This document shows positions 41,222 through 48,940 of a stretch of 48,940 nt of DNA, piece by piece. The position numbers and the translations under genes are program-made. The notes under the pieces were generated by a model. The model saw only the letters and a program-made list of their open reading frames with translations, did no database searches and was not told the origin of the DNA. The stretch's first letter is position 1. Each line of letters begins with the position of its first letter. Source of the stretch: Stentor coeruleus (lineage: Eukaryota; Ciliophora; Heterotrichea; Heterotrichida; Stentoridae); the NCBI GenBank assembly GCA_001970955.1, contig MPUH01000511.1, forward strand, positions 1-48,940, in the 5' to 3' direction.

Positions 41222-42805
41222 ATGAAAGTTACTTTTCAAGACAGCGAACAAAACTCTTTTGAATCATCCCGTTGCCCTCGAGCACTTGAGTTGTTTCTTA
41301 AAGATCAACAATATGAAAAATTAACTTTGGGGGATATCGAATCTAGGCAGTGCAGCGCTATTATGCACCTTGCTGAAGCTTTAGACATTGACCTAGGTCC
41401 TGCTGCTGTTATGCTTATAGAAAATCGTTGGAGTCCTTTTCAGGTAATAGGAAGAATATATAGTAGAGATATTAGAGAATTGCCAAAAAGGAAGGTTTAT
41501 ATAACACCAACTTCTAAGTCTTTGGTTAAATGCAAGATTTGTCAGAGATCAGTTTCTGCATTTGATATGAGGGCACTGGAATGCGATCATGAGACTTGTT
41601 TGGAGTGTTATACAAGGTATCTAGAAGAAGCAGTTGTCACAGGAAGATTGTGTGCTAGAACAAAATGCCCTGTTCAGCAGTGTAAGGTTTTAGTTCCTGA
41701 AGTACTTTTTAAAGACCTGCTGGTCAAGGATAAATTCGAGACATATAAGATTTTTGTTTGCCAAAGCTACGCTGATGGAAGAAAAGATGTTGGCTGGTGT
41801 TTTAACCCATCCTGTCACAGCACATCTGCTTACTTGAATATAACCAGCTATGAAATCTGTTGTGGTTGCGAGCACATTTGGTGTTTTCGCTGTGGACAAG
41901 ACAGTCACCGTCCCTTATCTTGTGAAGAATCTTTTTTATGGCAAGAAAAATCCTCAGCTGAATACTCAAGAGCCTGGATCTGGCCTGATATGAAAAATTG
42001 CCCTAACTGCATGTATAACGTAAAAAATACAACAGGTCTTCTTCGGATAATCTGCAAATGCGGTTACACTTTCTGTTGGAACTGTTCACAAAACTGGTAC
42101 CGGCACTATAATTCTGAGAGTTTTTCATGCATAAAATTCTCAGCAGCTGGGATATCTTTTCCAAAAAGACGAGAAAGCATTATAAAGCAAGCCTCAGACA
42201 GTCTTTCCCGTCTACAGCATTACTATAGAAGGTTTAAAACACATAAGGCTTTCTCTGAAAAAGCAGCTGAAAAGGCTCTACAAGCAAAAATTGACGCCGA
42301 GTACATAAGAGTACTTATGAAAGAATCTTCGATGTTTAATTTTTATTATGAAGCTGCTTGTGATGTTAGCCTTTGTCTTAGATATTTAGCTTTTTCTTAT
42401 GCTTTTGAGTACTTTATGACTTCAGTCAAGAAACTCCAGATATATGAACAATTCCAGAAAAGACTTGAGCAAAGTGTTGGACAATTAGAAGAATTGCTAG
42501 CTTCAGATTTGAAAAGCTTTTTGACTGAAGAAGATAACAACCAAAAACTTTCTCCTGGGCTTAGTATGTTTAGAAGTAGGGTTAACGATGCAAGAGATAA
42601 AGTTGAAGACAATTTTGTGGAGCTGAGAAGGATGGAAAATAGATTGGATGAACTTGTCAATGATGGAGAAATGCTGGAGGATAAAGGCTTGGTATCGTTG
42701 ATCAATTTTAATTTAGCTCAGTTTTGGATATGTTTGCCATGCAAATCGGCGAATCAGGATGCTGATGATATTTGTTCCGCTTGCATGACTCCAAGAAGCA
42801 CATAG
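41222..42805 (+). CDS. Ariadne-like RBR (RING-IBR-RING) protein lacking the catalytic cysteine
   Basis: 527 residues. N-terminal UBA-like helices (about 30-85) precede RING1 (CKIC at about 102, ECDHETCLECY, KCPVQQC), an IBR (CFNPSC to HRPLSC) and a RING2-like domain starting CPNC at Cys260. In parkin and HHARI the thioester-forming Cys sits 13 residues after the first RING2 Cys; here that residue is Leu273 (NTTGLLRIIC). The next zinc ligand (Cys278) is at the correct distance, so this is a true substitution. A long helical Ariadne-type domain (about 320-490) follows, then a C-terminal RanBP2-like finger (WICLPCKSANQDADDICSAC). It may be a pseudo-ligase or act by RING1 alone. Stop TAG. Confidence 0.9.
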   Translation: MKVTFQDSEQNSFESSRCPRALELFLKDQQYEKLTLGDIESRQCSAIMHLAEALDIDLGPAAVMLIENRWSPFQVIGRIYSRDIRELPKRKVYITPTSKSLVKCKICQRSVSAFDMRALECDHETCLECYTRYLEEAVVTGRLCARTKCPVQQCKVLVPEVLFKDLLVKDKFETYKIFVCQSYADGRKDVGWCFNPSCHSTSAYLNITSYEICCGCEHIWCFRCGQDSHRPLSCEESFLWQEKSSAEYSRAWIWPDMKNCPNCMYNVKNTTGLLRIICKCGYTFCWNCSQNWYRHYNSESFSCIKFSAAGISFPKRRESIIKQASDSLSRLQHYYRRFKTHKAFSEKAAEKALQAKIDAEYIRVLMKESSMFNFYYEAACDVSLCLRYLAFSYAFEYFMTSVKKLQIYEQFQKRLEQSVGQLEELLASDLKSFLTEEDNNQKLSPGLSMFRSRVNDARDKVEDNFVELRRMENRLDELVNDGEMLEDKGLVSLINFNLAQFWICLPCKSANQDADDICSACMTPRST

Positions 42806-42899
42806 ATTAGATAAAAGCGATAATAAAGGTGTTATATATAAACACCAAAAATTAAAATGTGTATTCAAATCGTAATGCTCATATTATTGAAATAAATAT

Positions 42900-45800
42900 A
42901 TGAGCAATTCATTAATTTCACCTCTTGTAACAACCTCTTTTAACCGTTCGCAAACTTTAACTGGGGCAATAATTAATAGTGAATTCCATAAGCTTGGGGT
43001 AATTGAGGAACTTAAAAAGGTCTTAGCTTATATCGAGTGGCAAGGTAAACTAAACTTTGAAGAAAAGTTTCGTCGTGTAACAATCTTAAAAGGTCATAAA
43101 AAATCTGTGTATTGTATTGGAATAAGCCCAGATGGGAAGTTTATTGCGAGTGGCTCTGAAGACAAGACAGTGAGAATCTGGAGTATTAATAAGCGAACTG
43201 AAGAGTTTGAATTGATTGGACATAATGAAATAGTCAGCTGTATTGCCTTTAGTCCAGACGGAAGAAGTCTAGCTAGTGGATCTTGGGATAAGTCTATAAG
43301 AATATGGGCTTACAAAAAAAAAAAAGTTGAATTTATATTTGCAGGGCATACTTCAACTATTAGAGGATTGAGCTATAGCCCTGATGGAAAGTTCTTGGTC
43401 AGCTGCTCTGACGATAGACATGTAAAAATTTGGAATGTTCAGGAATATAAACTTGAATGCGATATTCTTGGACACACAGCTGATGTTAGATGCGTATCTT
43501 TTAGTCCTGATGGGAAAAGTGTGGCGAGTGGGGCTTGGAATAGGATAATAAAGTTTTGGAATTTACAGGATAAAAAAGAAGAATTTGAGCTTGTTGGGCA
43601 TACTTCTGATATTAGAAGTTTATCATTTAGCCCAAATGGTAAGCATTTGGTAAGTGGATCTTGGGATAAGTATATAAAAGTTTGGAATTTACAGGAAAGA
43701 GATTTAGAATTTGAACTTGTTGGGCATACTTCAACTGTAAGTTCAGTGCAATTTAGTAATGACAGCAAGTATGTTGTAAGCGGCTCTGATGATAATACAA
43801 TAAAAGTTTGGAACATTGAAGAACAAAGGGAAGAATTTGAGCTTTTAGGCCACACAAGTCCAGTAAGGTCAGTGTGCTTTAGTCCAAATGGAAATTTTAT
43901 CATAAGTGGATCCTGGGATCAAACTGTTAGAATATGGAATATACATGAAAAAGGCGAGGACTTTGAACTTTTAGGGCATTCAGGGTATGTTAGAGGAGTT
44001 TGTATAAGTCCAAACGGAGATTATATTGCAAGTTGTTCAGACGATAAGACTATTAAAATTTGGAATATCTTTGAACAAGATGAAGAATTTGAGCTTTTAG
44101 GTCATAGGGAATTTGTTAGCAACATATGCTTTAGCTCATGTGGCAACTATTTGATTAGTGGATCTAGAGACTTGACTATTCGTGTATGGAATTTCAAGCA
44201 GCGCCAGCAAGAGTTTGAACTTATAGGTCATACCAATACAATAAGAGCAGCAATTTTCAGTCCAAATAGTAAGCTTATTGCAAGCTGCGCTGATGATAAA
44301 CTCGTCAAAATTTGGAGCTTCAATGAGCGGAAAGAAAAATTTACCCTTAGAGGCCACACAGCTGAAGTTAACACTATAGCTTTTCACCCAAAAGGAGAAT
44401 TTCTAGCAAGTGGATCATGGGATAATACAATCAAAATATGGAATCTATCTATAAAAAGAGTAGAGTATACTCTGCATGGACATCATGACTATGTGAGGAT
44501 TGTGTGCTTTAGTCCAGATGGCAAGTTTCTAGCTAGTGGTAGTTGGGACAAAACTGTGATTTTATGGAATTTTGAAGAAAAAAGAGAAGAGTTTAGACTC
44601 CATGGACATTTTTCAACTATAAGCTGTTTGTCATTTTCTCCTGAATCAAAAATGCTAGCTAGTGGTTCATGGGACAAACTTATAAAAGTCTGGAATTTAG
44701 AAGAACAAAGAGAAGAGTTTGAACTTAATGGGCACAATTCTGAAGTTAGAGGCATTTGTTTTAGTAAAGATGGGAAACATTTAATTAGCGGCTCTGATGA
44801 CAAATCAATAAAATATTGGGATTTATGCAATGATGATCCTCTAATAAATGATCACGATTCTGAAAGTGAGGAATTATATTTAGCTGATCGAATAAGCCCT
44901 ACTCAGATGCTCTCAGGCAAGTTTAGTGATAAGGGGTCATTTAAGAAGTGGTCTTTTAGAGATAAGCGTGAAGAGTGCGAATTTCAAGGACATCAATCTC
45001 CAGTAACAAGTGTGAGTTTTAGCCCAGACGGGATGCTTTTAGCAAGTGGCTCCCAAGACAAAACAATACGTGTATGGAATCTTTTAGAAATTAAAGAGGA
45101 ATACAGCTTGCCTGGTCATCGTTCAGGTGTTGGATGTATAGTTTTTAGCCCAAAAGGTGATATACTAGCAAGCAGTTCATTACACAAATCCATCAAAATC
45201 TGGAACGTGGAAGACAAAAAACTAGAATATAAGCTCAAAGGTCATACAGACAACATACATGGCCTCTGTTTCACCCCAAATGGCAAGTTTATCATAAGCT
45301 GCTCCTCAGACAAGCATATCAAAATCTGGAATATACTAAGACACTCCTTAAAATGTAACCTTGTCGGCCATACAGACAGTATCACCTGCATTTGCATAAG
45401 TCCTGATGGTAAGCATCTAGCAAGTGGCTCCAAAGATATGCTTGTAAAAATCTGGAGTATGCAAAAAGAACATCAAAAAACTGAACTTACAGGTCATATA
45501 GCAGGTATTATATCATTATCTTATAGTCATGATTGCAGCTTTTTAGCAACTTCCTGTGAAGATCATAATATAAGGATTTGGAATATGCATAATAATGATT
45601 TAGAATATCAGTTTGCAGGCCATACTGAACTAATGACATGCATAGCTTTTAGCCCTAATAGTGTGCATTTGGCCAGCTGCAGTGAAGATAAAGGAATTAA
45701 AGTTTGGAATGCTGAGAAAAAAATTAAAGAGTTTGAAATGAATGGGCATAGCGAAGCTGTGAGGAAAATTGTATATAGCTTTGACGGAAAACTTTTAGCA

Positions 45801-46043
45801 AGTGCTGCTGATGACTATTTAGTTAAAGTATGGAATGTTAGACATGAGGATGAAGATGATACTGACAAAGAAACGTCAAAGAGGATTAGTATATCAATGA
45901 CTCCAGCTAGAAAATCAGTTAGCGATATAGAGGAAAAAGATAAGTCTAAGAGCTTTATTAATGAAGAAAAATTTCAAAAACTAGTATTATATATGAATAA
46001 TCGAATATGGTTAATTTATATTTTTTACAAGGAAATCAGTTAG
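42900..46043 (+). CDS. WD40-repeat part of a WD40-ankyrin-TRP channel, frame broken near its end
   Basis: 1,047 codons as it stands. After about 60 helical residues come 21 regular WD40 repeats (GH ... SPDGK ... SGSWDKTIKIWN) at residues about 64-985, plus at least one degenerate blade near 640-685 (ADRISPTQML to FKKWSF). That would build about three beta-propellers, probably for protein contacts. Several neighbouring blades are very alike, suggesting recent expansion. The last in-frame residues (MNNRIWLIYIFYKEIS) come from the spacer of a 94-bp direct duplication and are probably not native. The same WD40 fold resumes in the next frame, so the two frames should form one gene of about 1,707 codons. 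Start context AAATATATG. Confidence 0.9.
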   Translation: MSNSLISPLVTTSFNRSQTLTGAIINSEFHKLGVIEELKKVLAYIEWQGKLNFEEKFRRVTILKGHKKSVYCIGISPDGKFIASGSEDKTVRIWSINKRTEEFELIGHNEIVSCIAFSPDGRSLASGSWDKSIRIWAYKKKKVEFIFAGHTSTIRGLSYSPDGKFLVSCSDDRHVKIWNVQEYKLECDILGHTADVRCVSFSPDGKSVASGAWNRIIKFWNLQDKKEEFELVGHTSDIRSLSFSPNGKHLVSGSWDKYIKVWNLQERDLEFELVGHTSTVSSVQFSNDSKYVVSGSDDNTIKVWNIEEQREEFELLGHTSPVRSVCFSPNGNFIISGSWDQTVRIWNIHEKGEDFELLGHSGYVRGVCISPNGDYIASCSDDKTIKIWNIFEQDEEFELLGHREFVSNICFSSCGNYLISGSRDLTIRVWNFKQRQQEFELIGHTNTIRAAIFSPNSKLIASCADDKLVKIWSFNERKEKFTLRGHTAEVNTIAFHPKGEFLASGSWDNTIKIWNLSIKRVEYTLHGHHDYVRIVCFSPDGKFLASGSWDKTVILWNFEEKREEFRLHGHFSTISCLSFSPESKMLASGSWDKLIKVWNLEEQREEFELNGHNSEVRGICFSKDGKHLISGSDDKSIKYWDLCNDDPLINDHDSESEELYLADRISPTQMLSGKFSDKGSFKKWSFRDKREECEFQGHQSPVTSVSFSPDGMLLASGSQDKTIRVWNLLEIKEEYSLPGHRSGVGCIVFSPKGDILASSSLHKSIKIWNVEDKKLEYKLKGHTDNIHGLCFTPNGKFIISCSSDKHIKIWNILRHSLKCNLVGHTDSITCICISPDGKHLASGSKDMLVKIWSMQKEHQKTELTGHIAGIISLSYSHDCSFLATSCEDHNIRIWNMHNNDLEYQFAGHTELMTCIAFSPNSVHLASCSEDKGIKVWNAEKKIKEFEMNGHSEAVRKIVYSFDGKLLASAADDYLVKVWNVRHEDEDDTDKETSKRISISMTPARKSVSDIEEKDKSKSFINEEKFQKLVLYMNNRIWLIYIFYKEIS

Positions 46044-46126
46044 CGATATAGAGGAAAAAGATAAGTCTAAGAGCTTTATTAATGAAGAAAAATTTCAAAA
46101 ACTAGTATTATATATGAATAATCGAA
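45912..46126. repeat. 94-bp direct duplication that shifts the reading frame
   Basis: 45912-46005 and 46033-46126 are identical over 94 bp (start AAATCAGTTAGC, end AATAATCGAA), separated by 27 bp. The offset is 121 bp, which is 40 codons plus one base. Therefore the upstream frame ends in TAG at 46041-46043, while the second copy is in frame with the channel part. Taking out one copy plus the spacer restores a single open frame. Confidence 0.95.
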
Positions 46127-48144
46127 AGCATGAAGTTTCAAATATAAGTGCAAATGGAAAATATGCTATTGAGAGGTATCGAGAAAAAATATCAATATGG
46201 GAAATTGAGAATGAAAAAGAAATTTTTACTATTGATGGATACTCTGAAAATCTATGGACAGCTAAATTCAATACTGAAGATCTACTAGTGATTCAAAATA
46301 TGGTTACAGAAGAAGCTAAAATTTTTAATCCTGCAAATGGAATTGAGGAAGGTAAAGATACTGAATCTCAAAATGAAGATAAAGAATTTTTTCAAACTAA
46401 GTCTATTTATAAAACCAGACATAAACCATTTTTTTTATATTACAATACTCTATGTTCACTTTCAAAGAAAAAATATAAGAATTTGTCTTTAAAAAGCTGG
46501 TCTGTATTTATTAGTAACCATCTGTTTTCTCCTCTCCACTTTCTTGCGTACAAAGGTGAAACTAGCATTATAAAAACTATTTTAAAGCAAGGAAATGCTA
46601 TTTTATTAGCTGACAATTTTGGTCATTCACCAATATACTATTCAATACGTGGACAGCATCAAGCATCCACTGATTTATTCTTGGAATATTTGTCTTCATT
46701 AATAAAAAGGCCAAACACTCAAATTTTTTCATCAAGCTTTATGGCAATTAGGAATGATTTGCTGATTATTATCAAAAACTCTTCAAGGTATTTAGATAAA
46801 CTTTTAAGTCAATGTGTTTTGATGAAGAATGATAAAGTTTATATTGGCAAACCTAAAGAAAAATTACCAATTTTGGAAATGTTCAGCTCAGCTACTGGTC
46901 TATCTGAAGATTTTTTAACTAAAGGTAAGCTCACTGATGTGTCTCCAACTAATTTGCTTATAACACCTTTTAAACTCCCATCAGTTATTGGAAGCAAATC
47001 AAGCATTAAATTTTTAAACACTCTATTAAAGTCCCAAAATACAGATATATTTAGAACTAAACTTGTGCAGTTTATAATAAAATATCGATGGAAAATTTTG
47101 AAAACTTGGATCTACTCATACACCGGGTTGCTTTGGTTTAATTTAATATTACTTATTTTCATGTTTGCTGGCTATCTGGTTGTTGTTGACATAGTTTTTT
47201 TTAATGTTAACTGTGCTTTAGTCTTCTGGGACTTAACTCAGGCTATATCTAAAGGATTTGCTTACTTTAAACAATCATCTACATTTGTTAATATATCAAG
47301 ATTTATAACAACTTATGCATGGTTCGCTTTAACTTGCAAAGGCTATTCATTTAATTGGCTAACCTGGTTTACTGTATTCCTAAATGCTATTAGAGGAGTT
47401 ATGGGATTCAGAGCGTTCGACGCAACCCGATACCACTTCAGACTAATAACTGAAACCCTTATCAACATAAAATCCTTTTTAGTAATATTAGTATACAGCA
47501 CATTAAGTTTTGGGTTTATGAGAATGGCATTATCTGAAGACCATAATATATCTTTTAAAGGACTCTGGGCTGATCCTTTTGGTCTAACTATTGGGGATAT
47601 AGGTAATATGAAAACTGAAGAGTTTGGGTTAGCTTATATAACATTTTGTTGTGCTCTTGTGATAAATGTAATTCTCATGCTCAATATGATTATTTCTATA
47701 TTAGGAGATTGCTTTGATCAGTTTCAACTCATGGCTGAAGTTTATGATTACAGAGAAATGACTCAGGTTATTTTAGAAATTGAGCACATTAAATCTATTT
47801 TTAAACCTCAAGATATTTTTAAATATTTGCATGTTTGTTTGCACTCACACACAACTTCTGGAGAATCTTGGCTAGGGAAAGTCCTTGATATGAGAACTAT
47901 TATGGAGATGAATTCAAAGAAAATACAGAAGAAAATTAAAAAAATGACAAAAAATGTTAGTTTCAAAGTTCAGAAAGCTGAAGAAAAAGTTTGCTTTAAG
48001 TTTAAAGACGGAAATCATAGTACGGAGGAGAATTTAAAAGAAAGAATTGAGAGAGTCGAAAATAAATTGAGTGGACTTGATGAAAAAGTTGATAAGATGA
48101 TGAAGTTGCTTGAAGGATTGAGATATAGATACGCTAAGCCATAA
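46114..48144 (+). CDS. Ankyrin and TRP-like channel part of the WD40-channel gene
   Basis: 676 codons from the internal ATG; the frame is open from 46015. It starts with degenerate WD40 blades (VSNISANGKYAIERYREKIS and IWEIENEKEIFTI), continuing the previous frame. Ankyrin-like repeats lie at about residues 140-190 (HFLAYKGETSIIKTILKQGN, then DNFGHSPIYYSI). The membrane part spans about residues 330-540: S1 near GLLWFNLILLIFMFAGYLVVV, a pore segment FGLTIGDIG and an S6 ending LMLNMIISILGDCFDQ, as in TRP channels. The C-terminus is cytosolic with a coiled coil (ERIERVENKLSGLDEKVDKM). It is most likely a cation channel subunit, with TRPV/TRPA-like the closest type. Selectivity cannot be told. 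Stop TAA. Confidence 0.88.
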   Translation: MNNRKHEVSNISANGKYAIERYREKISIWEIENEKEIFTIDGYSENLWTAKFNTEDLLVIQNMVTEEAKIFNPANGIEEGKDTESQNEDKEFFQTKSIYKTRHKPFFLYYNTLCSLSKKKYKNLSLKSWSVFISNHLFSPLHFLAYKGETSIIKTILKQGNAILLADNFGHSPIYYSIRGQHQASTDLFLEYLSSLIKRPNTQIFSSSFMAIRNDLLIIIKNSSRYLDKLLSQCVLMKNDKVYIGKPKEKLPILEMFSSATGLSEDFLTKGKLTDVSPTNLLITPFKLPSVIGSKSSIKFLNTLLKSQNTDIFRTKLVQFIIKYRWKILKTWIYSYTGLLWFNLILLIFMFAGYLVVVDIVFFNVNCALVFWDLTQAISKGFAYFKQSSTFVNISRFITTYAWFALTCKGYSFNWLTWFTVFLNAIRGVMGFRAFDATRYHFRLITETLINIKSFLVILVYSTLSFGFMRMALSEDHNISFKGLWADPFGLTIGDIGNMKTEEFGLAYITFCCALVINVILMLNMIISILGDCFDQFQLMAEVYDYREMTQVILEIEHIKSIFKPQDIFKYLHVCLHSHTTSGESWLGKVLDMRTIMEMNSKKIQKKIKKMTKNVSFKVQKAEEKVCFKFKDGNHSTEENLKERIERVENKLSGLDEKVDKMMKLLEGLRYRYAKP

Positions 48145-48940
48145 AATTTAGATATAAACTTAAATAGAGTATTTTAAATGATGCTATCTGATTTCATTCC
48201 GCATCATTTCCTGCACAATGCAAAATGACAGGTTGGTGCTTTAGAGGTCTGGGAAAAGTTTTTTTAATATAATTATTCAACAAATATAAATTAATGATAT
48301 TATGTAAATAGATAATAGGAGTTTCGAGATCGCTCACTAAACATATTAAAAAACATAGAGCAACGAATTTTAAGAATTTTTTGTTATACTTTTTTTTTGG
48401 ATTAGCTTAATAATCTCATATCCAATAATATAAAGAATATCATAACTTTGTGTAATAAACTAAAGATTAATCTATAAATAAAAGCAGCACTATTCTTCAT
48501 TTGACCAACACCTTTTATTTCTAAACAAAGACAGGCCTCTAGCTTATTTTCTAATTTTTGTCAACTCATAATTTACTAAAGACCAAAAGCATGTCAATTT
48601 TTGCCAAACCTTAAATTATCACTGCCTAATCCAAACAATAGAAGAAATTTCCCTTATATACTCAATGAACACAAGATAGAATCAACATAGAAATGTTTTT
48701 GATCGATTTACAAAACCCTATATAAAATGGAAGAGCATAATTGTGCACTTGAAGCTGAAAAACTAGGTGAAGAGTGTAGAAAAAAAGATTCCTCTAGAAT
48801 CATACATTAGAGAGATTTTAAAGAAGAAAGATAAGATGCTAAAAACAAAACTTTTTGCAAAGATTGTAAAGAGCATGTGCAGGGATAAAAATACCTCAAC
48901 TTAAGAGATTTAAAAAGATAGATAACTATAAAATTAAAGA
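48145..48940. other. Downstream intergenic DNA; possible decayed or unrecognised gene start at 48727
   Basis: 48145-48720 is AT-rich with no feature. At 48727 an ATG in the usual TATAAAATG context opens a frame with protein-like composition (HNCALEAEKLGEECRKKDSS, later CKDCKEHV). It meets TAG after 27 codons, then TAA, TAA and TAG before the window edge. No 15-16-nt GT...AG intron removes these stops. It may be a pseudogene or chance. Confidence 0.3.

Noticed and set aside
1..48940. CRISPR arrays, prophage, insertion sequences, riboswitches or bacterial operons
   Set aside because: Nothing of this type is visible. Gene structure and content are eukaryotic.

Overview
The window looks like somatic (macronuclear) DNA of a heterotrichous ciliate, most likely Stentor or a close relative. 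It is strongly AT-rich. Confident genes read in the standard code, including one uninterrupted frame of 4,398 codons. Two genes need 15-nt introns (GTAA...TAG) to reach an ATG, and introns of 15-16 nt are a known hallmark of heterotrichs. The gene content also fits a large free-living ciliate: a giant cysteine-rich REJ/GPS membrane protein, a calcium-dependent protein kinase, a WD40-ankyrin-TRP channel and a sperm-tail PG-rich protein. The genus is inferred, not proven.

Positions 1-6905 are a large imperfect palindrome. Arms 1-2236 and 4690-6905 are about 98% identical where aligned by hand. Each arm carries the start of a giant furin-repeat gene, placed head to head; the left copy runs off the window and the right copy is complete (5901-19097). 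The 2.4-kb spacer holds decayed coding scraps and, near the centre, a GC-richer island of unknown nature.

19.1-21.1 kb is gene-poor and contains a degenerate copy of a scrap also found in the palindrome spacer. 21.1-25.8 kb carries a coiled-coil protein, an N-acylated EF-hand-like protein, enoyl-CoA hydratase (only 16 bp after the previous stop) and an HMG-box protein. 25.8-30.6 kb is sparse: one unknown protein and two start-less fragments, one with PG-rich (SHIPPO-type) repeats.

30.6-36.1 kb carries ribosomal protein eS31 fused to a divergent, lysine-free ubiquitin-like domain, a one-N assembly gap, a kelch protein, a PH-like CaaX protein and a proline/lysine-rich protein of unknown function. 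37.7-42.8 kb carries a CDPK, a cis-prenyltransferase and an Ariadne-like RBR protein lacking the catalytic cysteine. 42.9-48.1 kb encodes a protein with at least 21 WD40 repeats, ankyrin repeats and a TRP-like channel. Its frame is broken by a 94-bp direct duplication.

No operon-like pathway is visible. A signalling and membrane theme recurs (Ca2+ kinase, EF-hand-like protein, TRP-like channel, PKD1/REJ-like receptor, lipid-anchored proteins). The strongest candidates for something unusual are the palindromic giant-gene pair with its higher-order repeat array, the broken WD40-channel gene, the inactive-looking RBR and the lysine-free ubiquitin-eS31 fusion.
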